A DNA stretch of 64,000 bases from Streptomyces netropsis (lineage in GTDB: Bacteria; Actinomycetota; Actinomycetes; Streptomycetales; Streptomycetaceae): NCBI RefSeq assembly GCF_014203545.1, contig NZ_JACHJG010000008.1:175836-239835 (forward strand), in the 5' to 3' direction. Shown one piece after another: positions 45,207-54,884 of this stretch; positions within the stretch are counted from its first letter, which is position 1; each line of letters opens with the position of its first letter. Both the position numbers and the translations under genes were made by a program. The notes beneath the pieces are model-generated. The model was not told the origin of the DNA. It worked only from the letters and a program-made list of their open reading frames with translations, and searched no databases.

Positions 45207-46346
45207 CTACAGGTGCGCGTCGGGGGCGGTCAGCGGCACCGGTTCGAGACGCACCCGTCCCTGAGTGAGATAGCGAGTGAGTTCGGGGGCGTCCCCGTCG
45301 TGGTGGTCCTTGGCGGTCTCCGAGAGGTATTCGCACCCGTCGAGACGGCCCTGGTCGTCTGCGGCCTGTCCGATGGGCCGGTGCCACGGTCGGGCCAGTC
45401 GGTACGGGCCCCTGCGTGAGTTGTGCACTGTGCCCATGGGGTCGGGCCGCACCTCGAAGTCGATGCCCCGGTCCGGGGTCATGTCGCATGGGCCTGCCTC
45501 GCTGAGGGCCTCGGTGTCGAACTCCAGCCCGTATCTGTGGGCCTGGGCAACCATCCACAGAAGGGTGATGTCTGACAGCGCCGTCTCCTTGTCGCCGCCG
45601 CCGACCTGGCTGTGCGATCCGGTGAACCATACCTGCTTCAGTTCCTGGCCGTTCTCGGCCGCACCGGGCTTCTGGTGCCACAGCGTCGGCCGGAACGGTG
45701 TTCGCTGTTCGTCGACGGCCAGCGCGTGGAAGGCTCCCTTCACCCAGCTGCTCAGCTCTGTGTCATGGAACCCCCACCGACGGTTGGCCAGATCGACCGG
45801 CTTGCGCCACCAGGGACCATTGTTCGGCGTGCCACCGGCACCTGGAAGCGGGATACCGAGGGCACCGACCGTGTCCCACACGCCGATGAACTGGATCTCC
45901 GTCTCGTGTGCGTACGTCCGGCGGAACAGCGTTGAGGCCGTGCCGGACGGCTTCTCGAGCCGGTCGCGGTACAGGGCCCACGCATCCATGATCCGGTCTA
46001 CGTTCTCCCGGCGCAGGATGCCGCTGTTGCGTACCAGGCCGGCCAGGCTGCGGGCGGTGAACGCGCCCCGGCTGAAGCCGAACAGGAACAGCTCGTCACC
46101 AGGTTCATAGTCGCCGACGAGGAACCGGTAGGCGTCCATGACGTTTCCGGACAGTCCCATGCCGAACGCGCCGCCGCGCAGGCGCTCCCATCGGCGTGTG
46201 CCGACACCGCTGTGGTAGTACACGCGCTGCTCCACCCCAGCGGCTCGCGGCCGGACCGCCAGGGCGACCTTGGTGACGTTCGTCTTGCTGAGCTGGTCGG
46301 CGAGGTTCCACGTACCGTCACAGCAGACGATCAGACGTTTGGCCAT
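45207..46346 (-). CDS. DUF2235 alpha/beta-hydrolase-like protein
   Basis: 379 residues. The N-terminus KRLIVCCDGTWNLADQ and the nucleophile elbow FLFGFSRGAFTARSLAGLVR define the family; IGVWDTVGALGIP and VWFTGSHSQVGGG follow, with Asp and His candidates for a triad. The family includes T6SS phospholipase effectors (Tle1) but also many stand-alone actinobacterial members. No secretion signal or T6SS gene is nearby, so substrate is unknown. Confidence 0.88.
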   Translation of the reverse strand: MAKRLIVCCDGTWNLADQLSKTNVTKVALAVRPRAAGVEQRVYYHSGVGTRRWERLRGGAFGMGLSGNVMDAYRFLVGDYEPGDELFLFGFSRGAFTARSLAGLVRNSGILRRENVDRIMDAWALYRDRLEKPSGTASTLFRRTYAHETEIQFIGVWDTVGALGIPLPGAGGTPNNGPWWRKPVDLANRRWGFHDTELSSWVKGAFHALAVDEQRTPFRPTLWHQKPGAAENGQELKQVWFTGSHSQVGGGDKETALSDITLLWMVAQAHRYGLEFDTEALSEAGPCDMTPDRGIDFEVRPDPMGTVHNSRRGPYRLARPWHRPIGQAADDQGRLDGCEYLSETAKDHHDGDAPELTRYLTQGRVRLEPVPLTAPDAHL

Positions 46347-46620
46347 GACCTACTCCTCCGGGGAGAGATTCCAGCCCGCACATCATCGATGTCATCGCCC
46401 ACCCCGGCCGGTCTCGCGGCGCCTCACCTTCGCGCGCCGAGGCCTACCCGCCGACAACACTGATTCGATGATCGCACCGCTCCGCCCGCCTTGCCATTCG
46501 CCGCAGCCGAGCGGCGCCGACCACCCCGGCCCCAGCGGCCTGTTTGAGGGGACAGCAGCCAGCAACCGGGCGAGGGCGAGGGTTCGTTCGCCTGGAAAAC
46601 GATGAAGAGCGCTGCTCGGG

Positions 46621-46840
46621 TCAGCGCCGGTCCGGCAGCCGGGCCACGCCCGAGGCGTCCACAAGGTCGGCCTTGGCTTGCTCCAGTTCGAGGGAGAGCT
46701 CCGCGATGATCATTTCGCATGGTCTTGGTCCGTGCCCGCTCCTGGCGGAACTCGCCCCTCAAGTCGTCGGCCTCGGCCTTGAGCTGCCGGTTCGTGTCAG
46801 CGAGTTCCTGCATCGCGATCGGGTTGAAGTCCTGGGCCAT
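46621..46840 (-). pseudogene. Frameshifted coiled-coil fragment
   Basis: From ATG 46840 the frame reads MAQDFNPIAMQELADTNRQL and KAEADDLRGEFRQERARTKT. A one-base shift then continues as MIIAELSLELEQAKADLVDA and SGVARLPDRR to a stop at 46621. Both halves form one coiled coil of about 73 residues. It resembles the tail of a transposon-linked accessory protein, but I cannot name it. Confidence 0.5.
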
Positions 46841-47146
46841 CGCGCGGGACCGGGCGCGCGCTGGACAGCACAGTTGGAGGCTGCGGCAAGCCGGGTTCTC
46901 GGCGCATGGCGTAAGGACGGGCCCGGCGACAAGCCCGTCTCGCCGGGTTTCGCGGTCACGGTTGGACCGGATGGCAGACGCTACTCCACGCTGCACGGGT
47001 GCGGGGGGCAGGCCAAAAGGGAGGACTGTGTGACCGTCTCCATGACGACGGGCCAGCTGAACGGCGTCCCTACGGCCGTCCCAGCGAGGCGCCCTCCCGC
47101 GCTCCGTCCTCCCTCCGCCCACGAGGAGTGCGGGCCTTCCCGGCCT
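46841..47146. other. Intergenic, no gene recognised
   Basis: Open frames on both strands have no recognisable domain. The area lies between two gene remnants. Confidence 0.4.
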
Positions 47147-47395
47147 CTATCGCAGGGTGGCGGGGGTGGGGGCGCTCACCTCGGCGGATGAGGCGTTCCT
47201 GCGGATGTTCCTGCGTTCCCAGACGGTCCTCGGCTCCGCAGTGCAGGGCGTCTTGACGACGACCTCGGCGTTGACTCCGGCTGTCCACCTGGGGTCACGT
47301 CCCGTCACATTGACGGTGACGCTGTTCCCTTCGTCATCAGCGAGGGCGATGAGCTCCCTCGGAGGGTTGTCACCCATACGGGGCGGTGTCGGCAT
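47147..47395 (-). pseudogene. DUF5959-like N-terminal remnant
   Basis: The frame from ATG 47395 reads RELIALADDEGNSVTVNVTG then AEVVVKT. This matches my memory of the start of DUF5959 proteins (LIRLADxEGNSVTVxVxGR ... AEVVV). After that the likeness ends, so the gene is truncated or rearranged. Function unknown. Confidence 0.4.
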
Positions 47396-47508
47396 GCCCT
47401 CGTCGACGGCTTGGCCAGCTGGACTGCTGGCGCCGTGGCCCAGTAACAGCTGGTCATCGTGCTCGTTGCGGACCCGCCGCTGTCCCACGCAGGCTTCCAG
47501 GCTTCAGG

Positions 47509-48057
47509 TCAGGCCTGGCCGCTGAGACTCAGGCAGCTCCTCACCCAGTCGACCTCGTCCACGCCGTCTTGATCGTTCACCTCGTGGAAGATTGCTGCGG
47601 CCTGATCCAGTGCCTCACCCGCCTCGCGGAGTTGCTGGTCTTCATGGAGTAGGCGGCTGAAATTGACCAGCGCCCAGGCTTCACATCTGCGGTCGCCGTG
47701 CTCGCGGAAGATAGCCAGAGCCCTGGCCTGGGCGTCGACAGCAGAAGCCAGTAGGTCGTGCTTTTCATGGCTGCCGTGGTGCTCAAGCTCGCGGCCGAGG
47801 GCCGCCAGAACCTTTGCGACCAGGACATTCGAACCGTTCGGGAGGTGTGATATAGCCAGCACGGTTTCGGTAACGGCGACCAAGTCGTTGAAGAGCCACC
47901 TGGAGCTGAGGTACAGGCCAACGAACCAGGCGAGCGCCACGCTCCGGCCATGACGGCCCTGCGCCTTCAGAGCGGTGACCGCGGCTATCAGGTTCGGACG
48001 TTCGTCATCGAGCCATGCTTTAGCGTCCTCGTAGCTGCTGAACTGCATGTCGGTCAA
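47509..48057 (-). pseudogene. TPR fragment of an AfsR/SARP-type regulator
   Basis: 182 residues. The start (DAKAWLDDERPNLIAAVTAL) is a sequence normally found inside AfsR-like STAND regulators, where NB-ARC meets the TPR region. TPR-like helices follow (AVDAQARALAIFREHGDRRC, ALDQAAAIFHEVNDQDGVDE). The DNA-binding and ATPase parts are missing. It may be expressed as a small protein but is most simply a remnant. Confidence 0.6.
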
Positions 48058-48260
48058 TCTGGGCGGGGAGAACGCTTTGGAAAGATGCCAGGGTTTCGCG
48101 GCCGTTTTGGTAAAAGAACGTCACATCCTGCGAAAGATGCTGACGGGCGTGCCCGCAGCCTCCGAAGGTCACGACGATGAGTCGTCAACTGGCGCCAGGA
48201 TGGATGCGGATGCTTCCTCACTTGTCATGAAACGCTCTCGACGCCCAGCCACGAGGAATG

Positions 48261-48851
48261 TCATAGCCCCATCATGAAGCAGATCGCAGCGTTAACAGCA
48301 GCGACCATTGCGACAGCCGCCCTCGTTGCCGGCACAGCAGCACCCGCACAGGCGGCGGCACCCTTAGAAGGTGCCGAAGAGACGGTGCCACCAGCTGGGC
48401 CGCTGAACGTGCTGAGGCAGCTGGCTGGCCCGTTGTAGTCGCTCGCCAGCAGTTCCTCGGGAGCCACCGTATACCCGAGGTCGACCAGCGCTCGATTGAC
48501 CTTAGTGAGATCGGCGGAGTCCAGCTCGGCTTGGGCGTCCTGCGTACTGAAGAAGGCTCCTGGGTTCTTAGCACAGACCAAAGCCAGGGAGCCGAACTTG
48601 CTTACGCAGACGACGATCGGGGTCCCGCACATGGTTGCTTTCGCGGGTATAGCGGCGCGTCCGTACTCGCTGGAGTCCTGGGAGTCTTTCTCAGCTGTGC
48701 AGTGAGCTGTGAAGTCATCTTCGAGCCGAGCGACCAGTCCGCTGAACAGGGCGGCGGTCTTGGTGTGGTTGTAGCGCCGCGGCCACTCCAGCCGCTCCGG
48801 GCCATCGAGCTCACGTAGCAATGTCAGCAGGTCTGCTTCGCGCTTTTCCAT
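48261..48851 (-). CDS. Hypothetical actinobacterial protein with replaced C-terminus
   Basis: 196 residues from ATG 48851. The part to about residue 140 (LLTLLRELDGPERLEWPRRY, VCVSKFGSLALVCAKNPGAF, ALVDLGYTVAPEELLASDYN) resembles a hypothetical family I associate with Streptomyces. The last 55 residues are Ala/Gly/Ser-rich and lie exactly opposite the small secreted gene on the other strand, so they are probably not native. A rearrangement near 48435 is likely. Confidence 0.5.
   Translation of the reverse strand: MEKREADLLTLLRELDGPERLEWPRRYNHTKTAALFSGLVARLEDDFTAHCTAEKDSQDSSEYGRAAIPAKATMCGTPIVVCVSKFGSLALVCAKNPGAFFSTQDAQAELDSADLTKVNRALVDLGYTVAPEELLASDYNGPASCLSTFSGPAGGTVSSAPSKGAAACAGAAVPATRAAVAMVAAVNAAICFMMGL
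48273..48437 (+). CDS. Small secreted protein with two TTA codons
   Basis: 54 residues. The signal peptide (MKQIAALTAATIATAALVAG, cleaved after APAQA) is followed by about 25 residues (PLEGAEETVPPAGPLNVLRQ). Two leucines use TTA, the codon read by the bldA tRNA in Streptomyces, so translation may be limited to development. There is no obvious ribosome site beyond a weak GAGGAA about 20 bases upstream. Function unknown. Confidence 0.6.
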
Positions 48852-49257
48852 TCGCCCCATCTTGGTACGAGAGCTGTACTTGGATCTACACGGTTTGTCG
48901 CCCGGCAGCCCCGTCGGCCCCACTATCACCCGAACGCTCATTCACATTCGGTGGTCGCGTTCGGCGCTAGATGTACTGAGGGGATTGGTCCCGTCCACTG
49001 GGTGCAATCCCCTCACGCGTTGTAGCTCATGTCGGTCCGACGATCCCCGGAAGGGGCCGGGAGCCCGGGTAAAGCGGGAGCACAGCGCCCCAGGTTCAAG
49101 CTCGTTGCGCTCCGCAAAACGCTACGGTAGCGAACAGTGCAGCACCTGGACCGGCTCGTAGCCCGGGTCGGAGGGTATGGGCGGCGGTGTTGGGGCTCCC
49201 CAGGTCGCTCGCCTTGTCAGGCGGACCTGCTCCGGGCCTTTGCGTTGCTTGTGGCAG
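48852..49257. other. Intergenic, 406 bp
   Basis: It contains a 128-bp module (49008-49135) repeated in diverged form at 63024-63158. No gene recognised. Confidence 0.5.
49008..49135. repeat. Diverged long repeat, copy 1
   Basis: Shares GTCCGACGATCCCC, AAAGCGGGAG and TTGCGCTCC in order with 63024-63158. It also contains two palindromes: TTGCG-CTC-CGCAA (49105-49117) and CGCTAC-G-GTAGCG (49120-49132). Confidence 0.65.
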
Positions 49258-49809
49258 TTAGGTGGCCGGGGAATGTAGAGAGCCCGCGAATGCGGTGAGT
49301 GCTGTGAAGTCGTCGTCGAGCAGCCCTCGTCGCGGGTCAACGTAGTGGAGCAGTGCTGGGCTGTCGTGGTGCGTTGCCACGTAGGCTCGGTCTGCGGCGC
49401 CGAGATCGTCATCGATCCAGGCGAATGGCCTGCCGGCAGCGTGCGCGATGAGATAGCGGGTCTTCCAGAACGTGCCGTCCGGCCCCGCGTCGTGCATCGT
49501 GGGCCAGTCCACCACGGGCAGTTCCGGAAAGCCGAGGACAGGCGCGATGAAAGAGTTCGCTTCTGTCCCCCAGGTGGTCGCCCACACCAGGTCGTACAGG
49601 ACGCTCAGATCCAGGAGCCGGCGGCCGTGGCCGACGTTGAGCCAGACCCGGAGCGGCTTCACGTATGCCCTCGGCTTGCCGGGGTGTTGGGCGATCCAGC
49701 CCTCGGGCTTCATCCGGTGGGTTGAATAGCCCTCGGGCCGGCGCTCAGGCTTCGCAGCGTATGGGTTCAGCGGCCCGTCCACATCGAGGTAGAGAAGAGG
49801 GCGACACAC
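49258..49809 (-). CDS. HAD-like protein
   Basis: 183 residues. The N-terminal LLYLDVDGPLNPY is the DxDG nucleophile motif of the HAD superfamily. WATTWGTEANSFIAP (motif II position) and FAWIDDDLGAADRAYVATHH (motif IV acidic pair) follow. Probably a phosphatase of unknown substrate; this small form is common in actinomycetes. The ATG at 49809 begins the motif region. It stands alone. Confidence 0.8.
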   Translation of the reverse strand: MCRPLLYLDVDGPLNPYAAKPERRPEGYSTHRMKPEGWIAQHPGKPRAYVKPLRVWLNVGHGRRLLDLSVLYDLVWATTWGTEANSFIAPVLGFPELPVVDWPTMHDAGPDGTFWKTRYLIAHAAGRPFAWIDDDLGAADRAYVATHHDSPALLHYVDPRRGLLDDDFTALTAFAGSLHSPAT

Positions 49810-50177
49810 CAGTTACTCCCTCTCCTCGCCCGGCGATTCAGGATGTGGCGAGCGTAGCTTCGCCGCATGCCGGCGCGCCTTTGCTTTTTTACGGGCAACC
49901 AGCCGGGGCCAAGAAGCGCCCACGGGGTCCCAAGGAACCCGGGCTGTCCTGCCTTGACGTATGCCGACGGCCCGGGTGGGGCAGAGAGGACGTTGAGGGG
50001 GCTTCTGGTCAAGCTCCTATCAGGTCATGCCCACCTGGCCGGAACCGTGAAGAACGGGCCCTGGCAGCCGGACGGTACGCCTCGAGGACCGCCCAGCAGG
50101 GTGTCAGTCAGTGGGAGCCACGACCACCGGAACCCGCTACGAGTCTCAATGTCAGTGGCCCCGCGTACGGTCTGCGC
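49810..50177. other. Intergenic, 368 bp
   Basis: It separates divergent genes and must hold two promoters. A CTTTTTT tract lies at about 49885-49893. No gene recognised. Confidence 0.4.
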
Positions 50178-51581
50178 ATGGATGATCAGCGGCACCCCAT
50201 TCCCCTGATACACGACTTCGCGATCTGGGAGCCCGTGCTGCGGCTCCTGCGGGCCGCCAATACGGACGGCGTCGTCGGCAGGAAGGCCCGCGTGGCGGGA
50301 CGTATCGGCCGATATGGCTGGAGTCTGGCTCTGCAGCGACGGCTGCCGCCGCTTGGTCGAGCAGCCCAGGTTGAGGACATGCAGGACGAGTTCGACGCGG
50401 TGGAGCGGGTGCAGAGCGCGCTCGCGGTCGCCGGCGTCGACGACATTTCATTCACAGCGGAGATCTCGCCGACCGGGAAGACCGCGCTCCACCTGCTCGG
50501 GCCCAGCCCGGCCGTGGAGCCTGGCATCGGCAATCCGCACCCGGGGTCGCTCATCCTGGTCGAGGGCTCCCTTCCTGGTCCCTGGCAGCGCCTACCCGAC
50601 CCGGTGCCCGGGGCGGTGCCAGCCTCTTCGGCGAATCCGGAGCTGCTGGAGCAGACGCTGAGCGAGCGGCTCCCGGATGCCATCGGCGCGACGGAGGCGG
50701 AGATCGCTGCGACGGAAGCACGCATGGGCGTCGCGCTGCCCGAAGAACTCAAGGCGCTCTACCGGGTGACACGAGCGCGTTGGGAGGACTGGGGCAACGA
50801 CTACGCGGCAGCAACACGCGCGGCCGAGGCGGTCGGCTGCGAGCTCTTCGGGTTGGACGACCTGTACATCGCTGACGCGTCGTCCCGTGAATGCCTCTGG
50901 GAGTTCGCGGCGATGGAGGCGGTCGTCACCCCGCCTGACGCCGCTGTGCAGGGCCTAGTCGGCTCACCCGGCTGGATCGTTTTCGGGGACAACGGCGGCG
51001 GCGACCGGCTGGCGATCGACCTCATACCCGGCCCCCGCGGACACATCGGGCAGATCATCCTGCTCAGCCACGAGGAGAACGTCGGCGCCGACCTGCTAGC
51101 CGACTCCCTCACCGACCTGGTGTTGAACCGGAGCAGCAAAGAGGACCGTGCTCGTCGCGGGGATCAGCCGCCGGTCGTGGCCAGGGTCAACATCGCGAGC
51201 CTGAAGAGCATCCAGGCCGCCGCCCACCCGGGCCTGGAAGTCCTGTCCATTGGTGTATGGGAGGGTGCGCCGCTCAGTCTCGGTCCCGTCGCCGGGCTGC
51301 CCTTGCTGCGGACCCTCACTGCTTACCCCGGCACTCTGGCCGACCCACTGGAGATTGCCGAACTCACCGGGCTGGAATTCTTGGAGCTTGGGCCCGAGGA
51401 ATGGCGCGTCCTCCTCGATGCGGGAGCCGTCCCGCGCAGCCTGTCGGCCGCTGCGATCACGGTGCACGGCACCCAGGGCCCCCTGCCTATCGTGGCCATC
51501 GCCAACGAGCTCCTCGCTCTCTGGGGACGGCCCCAGATCATCCAGACCGTCCTCGAAGGCGACCTGGGCGCCGCAGCATAG
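50178..51581 (+). CDS. SMI1/KNR4 (SUKH) family protein
   Basis: 467 residues. The SUKH core starts near residue 170: IAATEARMGVALPEELKALY, then ECLWEFAAMEAV and WIVFGDNGGGDRLAIDLIPG, the typical SUKH fold with G-D-N-G-G. The last 120 residues look leucine-rich-repeat-like (LEVLSIGVWEG, LPLLRTLTAYPG, LTGLEFLELG). SUKH proteins often serve as immunity proteins to secreted toxins, but no toxin is adjacent. ATG 50178 has only a weak ribosome site. Confidence 0.8.
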   Translation: MDDQRHPIPLIHDFAIWEPVLRLLRAANTDGVVGRKARVAGRIGRYGWSLALQRRLPPLGRAAQVEDMQDEFDAVERVQSALAVAGVDDISFTAEISPTGKTALHLLGPSPAVEPGIGNPHPGSLILVEGSLPGPWQRLPDPVPGAVPASSANPELLEQTLSERLPDAIGATEAEIAATEARMGVALPEELKALYRVTRARWEDWGNDYAAATRAAEAVGCELFGLDDLYIADASSRECLWEFAAMEAVVTPPDAAVQGLVGSPGWIVFGDNGGGDRLAIDLIPGPRGHIGQIILLSHEENVGADLLADSLTDLVLNRSSKEDRARRGDQPPVVARVNIASLKSIQAAAHPGLEVLSIGVWEGAPLSLGPVAGLPLLRTLTAYPGTLADPLEIAELTGLEFLELGPEEWRVLLDAGAVPRSLSAAAITVHGTQGPLPIVAIANELLALWGRPQIIQTVLEGDLGAAA

Positions 51582-51624
51582 CCAGCGGGGTAAGCGGGCG
51601 GGGCGCAGGACGACGCCATCCCCG

Positions 51625-51651
51625 GCGGGCGGTGAGACGATCACCGCCCGC
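51625..51651. terminator. Terminator hairpin after the SUKH gene
   Basis: GCGGGCGGTGA pairs perfectly with TCACCGCCCGC around a five-base loop. Confidence 0.75.
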
Positions 51652-51994
51652 GTTCTGCCCTATCGGCGCCATTACAGATCTTCTCGCTGTGCGCCGCAGT
51701 TGGTCGGACGGGCCAACTACGGTGCATGGTCGCAGCCATCGACCGGTACAAGAGCCCCCTGCATTGACGCCGTCAGCATCGCCGACGGCGCCCAGGAGGC
51801 CGCGCGGTGAGCAACGACCTGCAGGAACTCGTCCGGTTCGAAGTGTCCTGGCCCCGGCCCGTGGCTGCCTTCCCGCGTTCGTGTCCCGCGGGGTGAAGTG
51901 GCGCGTAGGTTGACAGCATGGGTGGTCCCGCACGAGGGCAACATGAGGGGCTCTGTGCCGGTACAAGCGAGACGTCCAACTCGGTTGAAATCCG

Positions 51995-52227
51995 CGAGAT
52001 CGCACCAGACAGCTAGCGACGGCGCAGGTCGCGCAGTCCGCTCCCCGCACGTGTGGGGATGGTCCCGCGCGCCGGACGCCGGTGCCGTTCACGTCGTCCT
52101 GCTCCCCGCACGTGTGGGGATGGTCCCGTGCCCACGACCATGGAGCCCCGGAACTTGGCCTGCTCCCCGCGCGCGTGTGTGGATGGCCTGGCCCCCTCCT
52201 CCTGCTCCCCGCGTGCGGGGGCAGTGG
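51995..52227 (+). CRISPR. Relic type I-E CRISPR array 1 with leader
   Basis: Two full 29-nt repeats (52038-52066, 52099-52127) share CTCCCCGCACGTGTGGGGAT and differ at one base. The spacers 52067-52098 and 52128-52159 are both exactly 32 nt. A third repeat (from 52160) is degenerate with two extra bases. A fourth remnant (52202-52227) follows after a shortened spacer. The leader has CGAGATCGCACCAGAC (51995-52010) and GCAGGTCGCGCA (52024-52035). No cas genes are present in the window. Confidence 0.88.
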
Positions 52228-52355
52228 TGACCGCCGTTCAGGGGTCGCCAGCGGCGGCCGGAAGGTACGGGAGAACCCTCAGTCTGTTCATGGACTCGAT
52301 TGCTTCTCTGCCAGGGACTGCCGGCAGCTGCGGGCCGGGGGCCGGCCGTGAGGCG

Positions 52356-54869
52356 TCAGCCTCTGAGCCAGGTCTCCCAGACGTACTGATCTCCGGGAAG
52401 CGCGATAACCACTGCTGCGACGTCGGCTGCGATGAGGACGATGAAGGCCGTAGCCAGGGCCCAAGTACGGGTCCGGACAGGTTTCCGGCGCCCGCCCGCT
52501 TGGTCCGTGCCGTGCTGTGTGGTCATCCGGTTTCGTGCAAGCGCTCTTACGCCGACTCCCAGTAAGGTTGCGGGAATTGCAGCCAGCAACCCGCGCAGAG
52601 CCATTGTCCGGAGGTCCTCCGCGAGGACCTCCGGGGCGAACGGGAGGGAACACCGGCGGGCAGGTGCGCCGAAGAGGCGGGTGCAGCCGACCGCCGCGAA
52701 GGCGAGCGCGCGGCCGAGATCCGCCGCCAGCGCGGTCAGCGATATGCCGGCCAGGACGAGGGCGGGCCGATGTCTTTGGACAGTGATGGAGATCAACACG
52801 GCCACGACACCCTGGGCGATGCATGCGAGAGCGATGTAGGTGTGCCAGTAGACGCCGGGGAACCCCGTGTCCTGCTGCGTTCCGGGATAGTGCAGAACAG
52901 CCGGTGGCAGTGCGGTCCGCGCCAGGAACGGCAACGCTATGCCCGCAGTGATCACTGAGGCGCCTCCGGCCAGGCCTATGAGCAGAGCCGTCCTGATCTG
53001 TGGCCGGATGTCCATATTGGTGCCTCTTGCCTTGTCCAAGACCAGGAGCAACGTGAGTGGTACAAGCCAGAGCAGCATCAGGCCCACCAGGGTGGACGGG
53101 AGCCTCCCTTGCACGGTGAGCGGCTGCCATGTGAAGCCTGTCCACCGGCTGAGTACTGTGTACCAGCCGATCGTGGAGCCGATGTCCGGGGCGTCCCCCA
53201 GGGCGGGCTGGAATCCGTTGCTCTGGCCGATGCGCCGGACGGAGTACCAGACGGCGAACCACGGGGCGAAGGAGACGACGGACGTGGCCACCACGGCGTA
53301 CAGGGCTGTGCGACCGCGGGCCCGGGGAAGCAGGCCGCGCGCCGCAGAGACGATCCAGACCGTGGCGCACACGGCCCCGGCAAGCAGCACTGGCCCCGCC
53401 CTCAGCAGCCATGCGAAGCCCTGATCTTCGAGCGTGGTGGCAGGCAGCTCGGTTCCGTCCGTGATGAGAGGGAGGCTGGCTCCGGCGAGGTATCCCCCGA
53501 CGAGCCCAGCGGGGAGCGCCAGCCATGCGGCCCTGGGGGGACGGGGTTCCAGGTCGGACGCTGCGACGGTGCGCCACACGGCTGCGGCCAGCACCCCCGC
53601 GAGGCCGGCGCCGATGACACAGCCGACCGTCAGATCGCCCATGCGGGTGTTGAGTTTGCCCCACAGCAGGCGGAACAGAGTGTCCACGAGGTCATCGGCA
53701 CTGGCGGTGAAGACGCCTACCACGACTCCGGCACCCAGCGTCTCCCACACCGTCGGGCGGGTGAGCAGGGCCGGTTCACGCAGGACGCGCCGCCGCTTCT
53801 CGGGCGTCGGCCAGTACCCCAGCCGGTGTGTGAGCCGGCCGAAGGCGGCACGTGCGGAACCCTGGCCTGCGGCAGGGTCCAGCAGCGCCCGAGGGATCGC
53901 CGCTGCCCCCTCGTACCCGCTCTGCGCCGCAGCCGTGGCGTCGGCGTGCAACTCGCGAGCCCGCAGGACCGAGTTCCGGATGAGGTGGACGAGCACGGTG
54001 AGGGCGGCCATCAGCCCCAGGGCATGCGGGACGTCCACCAGGTACTGCACGACGCCTGGAGGGATCACGGGTGGCTCACCGGACCATGCACGGTGCAGGG
54101 TCAGCACTCCGAAGGGCATCACCGCGACGGTCAGGAAGGCCCACCAGATCCCGAAGGCCAGATAGGTCTTGTCCACGTCGCGATTGCGCAGGTGCGCCAG
54201 CTCGTGCGCGATGACGACGCGGAACAGGTCGCGATCGGTGTGGAAACACCTCACCAGCGGGGCGTCGATGATGACGCGCCGCCGCCAGGGCACGCCGAAG
54301 GCGAGCCCATTGGACGAACGTGCCAAAGCGTCCAGCATCCAGACGGGCGAGGGTTGCACGCCGGCCGCGCGGCACTGCTGGTCGAGGTACTCCGCGATCT
54401 CCCGCCCGTCGGGGTCCTCCTTCGACGGAAACCGCGACAGCGGGCGCGATCTCAGGCTCGGCAGTGCCGGGAATCTCCGGCAGCTGTTGCGGGTCACCCA
54501 CCAGGGGTGCGAAAGGTACCAGGCCAAGGACACGCCGCACAGGAGCACGAACCCGATGCCGACCCACTGCGCCTGGTCGACGAAGGCGGGCTGCTGACAG
54601 GTCGCCATCAGACGCCGCGCCTCCTCGAAGGCATGGCCACTCTGCTCAGGGAGCCCGATCCGAGGATCCCGGAAGCACCGGCTGAACGTGCCGAAGAAGA
54701 AGTCTGCGTTCCGTGGAACGAGGAAGTATGCCTGAAGGAACACATACAGCCCGCCGGCACCCACTGCCGCGATCAGGAGGACGAGCCGGCTGGTCGTGCC
54801 GCCGGGCAGACCACGTGATGCCCACGGTCCGCTACGCCGCCCGGTGAATGTCTCCCTGGTCACGGTCAT
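52356..54869 (-). CDS. Membrane M48-family metallopeptidase, multi-helix
   Basis: 837 residues. An N-terminal helix (RLVLLIAAVGAGGLYVFLQA) and a second near 105 precede the M48 domain: HELAH at about 222-226 in VVIAHELAHLRNRDVD, with the distal Glu likely in RELHADATAAAQ. After the peptidase, about ten further helices fill residues 390-837, far more than in HtpX. The role may be membrane-protein quality control, or sensing. It overlaps nothing; the 179-residue gene ends 15 bp upstream, so the two form an operon. Confidence 0.8.
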   Translation of the reverse strand: MTVTRETFTGRRSGPWASRGLPGGTTSRLVLLIAAVGAGGLYVFLQAYFLVPRNADFFFGTFSRCFRDPRIGLPEQSGHAFEEARRLMATCQQPAFVDQAQWVGIGFVLLCGVSLAWYLSHPWWVTRNSCRRFPALPSLRSRPLSRFPSKEDPDGREIAEYLDQQCRAAGVQPSPVWMLDALARSSNGLAFGVPWRRRVIIDAPLVRCFHTDRDLFRVVIAHELAHLRNRDVDKTYLAFGIWWAFLTVAVMPFGVLTLHRAWSGEPPVIPPGVVQYLVDVPHALGLMAALTVLVHLIRNSVLRARELHADATAAAQSGYEGAAAIPRALLDPAAGQGSARAAFGRLTHRLGYWPTPEKRRRVLREPALLTRPTVWETLGAGVVVGVFTASADDLVDTLFRLLWGKLNTRMGDLTVGCVIGAGLAGVLAAAVWRTVAASDLEPRPPRAAWLALPAGLVGGYLAGASLPLITDGTELPATTLEDQGFAWLLRAGPVLLAGAVCATVWIVSAARGLLPRARGRTALYAVVATSVVSFAPWFAVWYSVRRIGQSNGFQPALGDAPDIGSTIGWYTVLSRWTGFTWQPLTVQGRLPSTLVGLMLLWLVPLTLLLVLDKARGTNMDIRPQIRTALLIGLAGGASVITAGIALPFLARTALPPAVLHYPGTQQDTGFPGVYWHTYIALACIAQGVVAVLISITVQRHRPALVLAGISLTALAADLGRALAFAAVGCTRLFGAPARRCSLPFAPEVLAEDLRTMALRGLLAAIPATLLGVGVRALARNRMTTQHGTDQAGGRRKPVRTRTWALATAFIVLIAADVAAVVIALPGDQYVWETWLRG

Positions 54870-54884
54870 CGCGGTGCCGCGACG

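Larger units (their letters stand above)
51582..52355. other. Intergenic with terminator and CRISPR relic
   Basis: 774 bp between convergent genes. It holds the hairpin at 51625 and the CRISPR relic with leader at 51995-52227. Otherwise empty. Confidence 0.6.

Noticed and set aside
46544..47191. Plus-strand 215-codon frame
   Set aside because: Antisense to the coiled-coil remnant; composition and lack of domains indicate a shadow frame.
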